NCBI GenBank assembly: GCA_030149815.1
Contig: JASLHI010000047.1
Location: 1-7,016 of the forward strand
Reading direction: 5' to 3'
From: Aquirhabdus sp.
GTDB taxonomy: Bacteria > Pseudomonadota > Gammaproteobacteria > Pseudomonadales > Moraxellaceae
DNA: 7,016 nt
The position numbers and the translations under genes were made by a program. The notes under the pieces are model-generated. The model saw only the letters and a list, made by a program, of their open reading frames with translations, was not told where the DNA came from and did no database searches. Shown piece after piece: positions 4,805 through 7,016 of this stretch. Numbering within the stretch: the stretch's first letter is position 1; each line of letters begins with the position of its first letter.

Positions 4805-6754
4805 ATGATGTATACCCAGATTCCAACCTTGCGCCCTGATACGCCGTTATTAGATGAGATTGAGTCTCCAGCGCAACTCAAAACACTAAACTTGTCCGAG
4901 CTACAAACCTTGGCTGATGAGCTGCGCGCGTATTTGTTGTATGCCGCTGGACAAAGTGGTGGGCATTTTGGTGCAAATTTAGGTGTTGTTGAGTTGACAG
5001 TTGCTTTGCATACGGTTTTAGATACTCCGCGTGATCGGTTGGTTTGGGATGTTGGACATCAAGCTTATCCGCATAAGGTGCTGACTGGGCGACGCGAACA
5101 GCTCACAACAATTCGCAGTAAACATGGTTTGGCTGCTTTTCCTGCACGGGATGAATCTGAGTTTGATACCTTTGGTGTTGGACATTCATCGACTTCTATT
5201 TCTGCCGCATTAGGCATGGCATTAGCGCAACGCTATCAGTTTAAAAGTGGGATAAAAATAGATGGTGTTGGGCCTGCACGTGTTGCATGCGTGATTGGCG
5301 ATGGCGCGATGACTGCTGGTATGGCATTTGAGGCGATGAATGATGCTGTGGAGCATCAAGCCGATCTACTGGTCATTCTGAATGACAACGATATGTCGAT
5401 TTCAGGTAGTGTTGGTGGTTTGGCACATCATTTATCAAACTTGTGGCAAAACGGTGAATATGTTCATGTCAATGATGATGGTTCACCAGAAGTTCGCCAG
5501 CGCCCAGATTGGCAGTTCCGCGCACGAAAACCGACTCTAGATCATATTCAGACCAATACTGATAATTTATTTAAAGCGATTGGTTTTGAATATTTTGGAC
5601 CTGTTGATGGACATGATCTGCCTGAACTTTTAAGGGTTATGAATGTACTCAAGGATCGTAAAGGTTGCCGTTTGTTGCATGTTTATACAACGAAGGGCAA
5701 AGGATTTACACCTGCAGAGCAGGATCAGATTGGCTATCACGCGATTGCGAAATTAGGTGCGAGTAAATTAGGCGCAGTCAGTACCAAGCATGCATCGCAT
5801 AAGCCGATTAAATATTCAGATATTTTTGGTCAATTTTTGTGTGACCAAGCAGCGTTAGATTCTCGCTTACTCGCCATCACGCCTGCAATGTGTGAAGGTT
5901 CTGGGATGGTTGAATTTGCAAAACGTTATCCTGAGCGTTTTTTTGATGTTGCGATTGCTGAACAGCATGCACTGACTTTGGCTGCTGGTATGGCCTGTGA
6001 GGGTGTGAAGCCTGTTGTTGCGATTTACTCTACGTTTTTACAGCGCGGCTATGATCAATTAGTTCACGATATTTGCTTGCAAAATCTCGATGTGACTTTT
6101 GGTATTGATCGTGCAGGTTTGGTGGGTGAAGATGGTGCAACGCATGCGGGTACATTTGATTATGCGTTTATGCGAACACTACCGAATTTGATTTTGATGG
6201 CGCCAAAAGACGAAAACGAATGTCGTCAAATGTTGTATACCGCTTACCAACATCAAGGTCCAGCGGCGGTACGCTATCCGCGTGGTGCGGGTGTGGGGAG
6301 TGAGGTTGCTGAGGCGTTTACAGCTTTGCCAATCGGTCAGTCGGAGTTGCTACTTTCATTGAATGAGCAGAGTAGCAAAAAGATAGCTTTACTTGCTTTT
6401 GGTAGTCGTGTGATGGCAACTCTGGATGCTGCGCAGCAACTTGCGTTGTCTGGACTTGGTGTTACTGTGGTCAATATGCGTTTTATTAAACCCCTCGATC
6501 TGGACGTACTGCAACGTCTTGCCAAGACACATCATGCTTTTGTGACGATTGAAGAACATGTAGTTATGGGTGGTGCGGGTAGTGCGGTTAATGAAGCATT
6601 GCATCAGCTTTTTATCCTTAAACCTGTGCTGAATCTCGGTTTGTCCGATCAATTCTTGTCACATGGTGAACATAGCGATCTGTTAAAAGATGAGGGTCTG
6701 GATGCTGCTGGAATCGCAAATTCAGTCCATGATTTTTGTGAAAAGGTTTTGTGA
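4805..6754 (+). CDS. dxs: 1-deoxy-D-xylulose-5-phosphate synthase
   Basis: Dxs condenses pyruvate with glyceraldehyde 3-phosphate, releasing CO2, to make DXP, the entry to the MEP isoprenoid pathway and a precursor of thiamine and pyridoxal phosphate; it is a cytosolic ThDP- and Mg-dependent homodimer. The 649 residues (E. coli: 620) show GGHFGANLGVVELT (His54), WDVGHQAYPHK (His85), the ThDP/Mg motif GDGAMTAG (165-172) through NDNDMSIS (193-200), YFGPVDGHD (263-271), KGKGFTPAE (297-305), the transketolase Pyr domain with FDVAIAEQHALTLAAGMA and general acid Glu386, GEDGATHAG (441-449, His447), PKDENE, RYPRGAG, and the C-terminal domain with TIEEHVVMGGAGSAVNE. A loop at about 144-158 before GDGAMT is roughly 9 residues longer than in E. 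coli. Two ATGs are adjacent (4805, 4808). The first fits the family's usual MxYT start, but no clear Shine-Dalgarno precedes it. Confidence 0.97.
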   Translation: MMYTQIPTLRPDTPLLDEIESPAQLKTLNLSELQTLADELRAYLLYAAGQSGGHFGANLGVVELTVALHTVLDTPRDRLVWDVGHQAYPHKVLTGRREQLTTIRSKHGLAAFPARDESEFDTFGVGHSSTSISAALGMALAQRYQFKSGIKIDGVGPARVACVIGDGAMTAGMAFEAMNDAVEHQADLLVILNDNDMSISGSVGGLAHHLSNLWQNGEYVHVNDDGSPEVRQRPDWQFRARKPTLDHIQTNTDNLFKAIGFEYFGPVDGHDLPELLRVMNVLKDRKGCRLLHVYTTKGKGFTPAEQDQIGYHAIAKLGASKLGAVSTKHASHKPIKYSDIFGQFLCDQAALDSRLLAITPAMCEGSGMVEFAKRYPERFFDVAIAEQHALTLAAGMACEGVKPVVAIYSTFLQRGYDQLVHDICLQNLDVTFGIDRAGLVGEDGATHAGTFDYAFMRTLPNLILMAPKDENECRQMLYTAYQHQGPAAVRYPRGAGVGSEVAEAFTALPIGQSELLLSLNEQSSKKIALLAFGSRVMATLDAAQQLALSGLGVTVVNMRFIKPLDLDVLQRLAKTHHAFVTIEEHVVMGGAGSAVNEALHQLFILKPVLNLGLSDQFLSHGEHSDLLKDEGLDAAGIANSVHDFCEKVL

Positions 6755-6815
6755 AAAAGTGTTGGAGGATTAATATTCTCTTGCGGAGCTCATCTTACGT
6801 GTTCCGATGATTCTC

Positions 6816-6834
6816 AGCATTTTTTAATGCTTTT
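6816..6834 (+). terminator. Weak intrinsic terminator-like hairpin after dxs
   Basis: AGCATT (6816-6821), a TTTT loop, AATGCT (6826-6831) and then TTTC form a 6-bp stem-loop with a short T run, 61 bases beyond the dxs stop and before suhB. The stem is short and A+T-rich, so termination is likely partial at best. The same hairpin read on the minus strand has no T run. Confidence 0.4.
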
Positions 6835-6859
6835 CTAGCCCAGTCGATATGATTTACGT

Positions 6860-6865
6860 TAGAAT
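6860..6865 (+). promoter_or_regulatory. Candidate -10 for suhB
   Basis: TAGAAT lies in ACGTTAGAATACTCC, 37 bases before the suhB ATG, a reasonable position for a separate suhB promoter downstream of the dxs hairpin. No convincing -35 hexamer is seen at 16-18 bases upstream (the bases there are near tagccc). Confidence 0.3.
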
Positions 6866-6902
6866 ACTCCGCTTTATGACAAGCCAAAAAGAGTGACGGT
6901 AA

Positions 6903-7016
6903 ATGGAACCAATGGTGGTGATGGCGACGCGCGCAGCGCAATTGGTCGGCAGCGAAATTCTTAAGGCGCATCAAAATCGCCATAAAATTGATCTGAAAGT
7001 TGAAAGTAAGGGTAAT
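6903..7016 (+). CDS. suhB: Inositol-1-monophosphatase family protein, N-terminal fragment (cut by right edge)
   Basis: The frame opens at ATG 6903 and stays open for 38 codons to the edge: MEPMVVMATRAAQLVGSEIL, then KAHQNRHKIDLKVESKGN. This is the expected N-terminal helix plus the K-hydrophobic-ESKG stretch that precedes the first metal-binding region in bacterial SuhB. SuhB dephosphorylates myo-inositol 1-phosphate in vitro and, in E. coli, also joins the Nus-factor complex on rRNA operons. The catalytic motifs (GEE and DPxDGT) lie beyond the window, so activity cannot be judged. Only a weak GAGTGA/ACGG stretch precedes the ATG. It is co-directional with dxs, 148 bases downstream, with a hairpin and candidate promoter between, which suggests at least partly independent transcription. 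Confidence 0.88.
   Translation, partial: MEPMVVMATRAAQLVGSEILKAHQNRHKIDLKVESKGN

Noticed and set aside
6795..6983. 62-residue minus-strand frame over the suhB start
   Set aside because: Half of it is antisense to the well-recognised suhB N-terminus, and it is rich in His/Cys/Trp as expected for a shadow frame.
1..7016. CRISPR arrays, insertion-sequence ends, tRNA or rRNA genes
   Set aside because: I scanned both strands and saw no regularly spaced repeats, transposase motifs or RNA-gene signatures.

Overview
The window looks like a chromosomal segment of a gammaproteobacterium in the Moraxellaceae, most likely Acinetobacter or a close relative. The evidence is the close fit, from memory, of the translated Dxs, SuhB, RibA and acyl-CoA dehydrogenase N-termini to Acinetobacter-type proteins, together with a moderate-to-low G+C content. 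I could run no database search, so the genus is an inference.

Layout. Bases 1-48 hold only the first 16 codons of a minus-strand acyl-CoA dehydrogenase that runs off the left edge. Bases 49-366 are mostly non-coding but contain a small plus-strand reading frame that seems to be split by a one-base frameshift. From 4414 down to 367 four minus-strand genes follow one another closely and probably share a transcript: ribA (GTP cyclohydrolase II, riboflavin), a multi-pass O-antigen-ligase/Wzy_C-family glycan ligase, hemF (oxygen-dependent coproporphyrinogen III oxidase, heme) and aroE (shikimate dehydrogenase, aromatic amino acids). Gaps are -8, 49 and 20 bases. Bases 4415-4804 are a 390-base divergent intergenic region carrying candidate promoters for ribA and for dxs and a possibly structured dxs leader. 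dxs (1-deoxy-D-xylulose-5-phosphate synthase, isoprenoid entry) fills 4805-6754. After a weak terminator-like hairpin, suhB (inositol monophosphatase family) starts at 6903 and is cut by the right edge.

Most genes are housekeeping metabolism: riboflavin, heme, shikimate and isoprenoid precursors. The ligase is the functional outsider in this cluster; it belongs to envelope or pilin glycosylation. dxs is transcribed divergently from the ribA cluster.

The least ordinary signals are these. (1) AroE carries an A+T-rich, in-frame extra segment of about 43 codons in its nucleotide-binding domain, and the two ends are the same 9-base word exactly 129 bases apart. (2) A run of seven G (C on the coding strand) sits just after the likely GTG start of the ligase, a possible slippage switch. 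(3) The small frame beside aroE is apparently frameshifted at a tandem TAA-TGA-TAG. (4) The leader upstream of dxs is long and possibly structured. I did not find a clearly new multi-gene system here.
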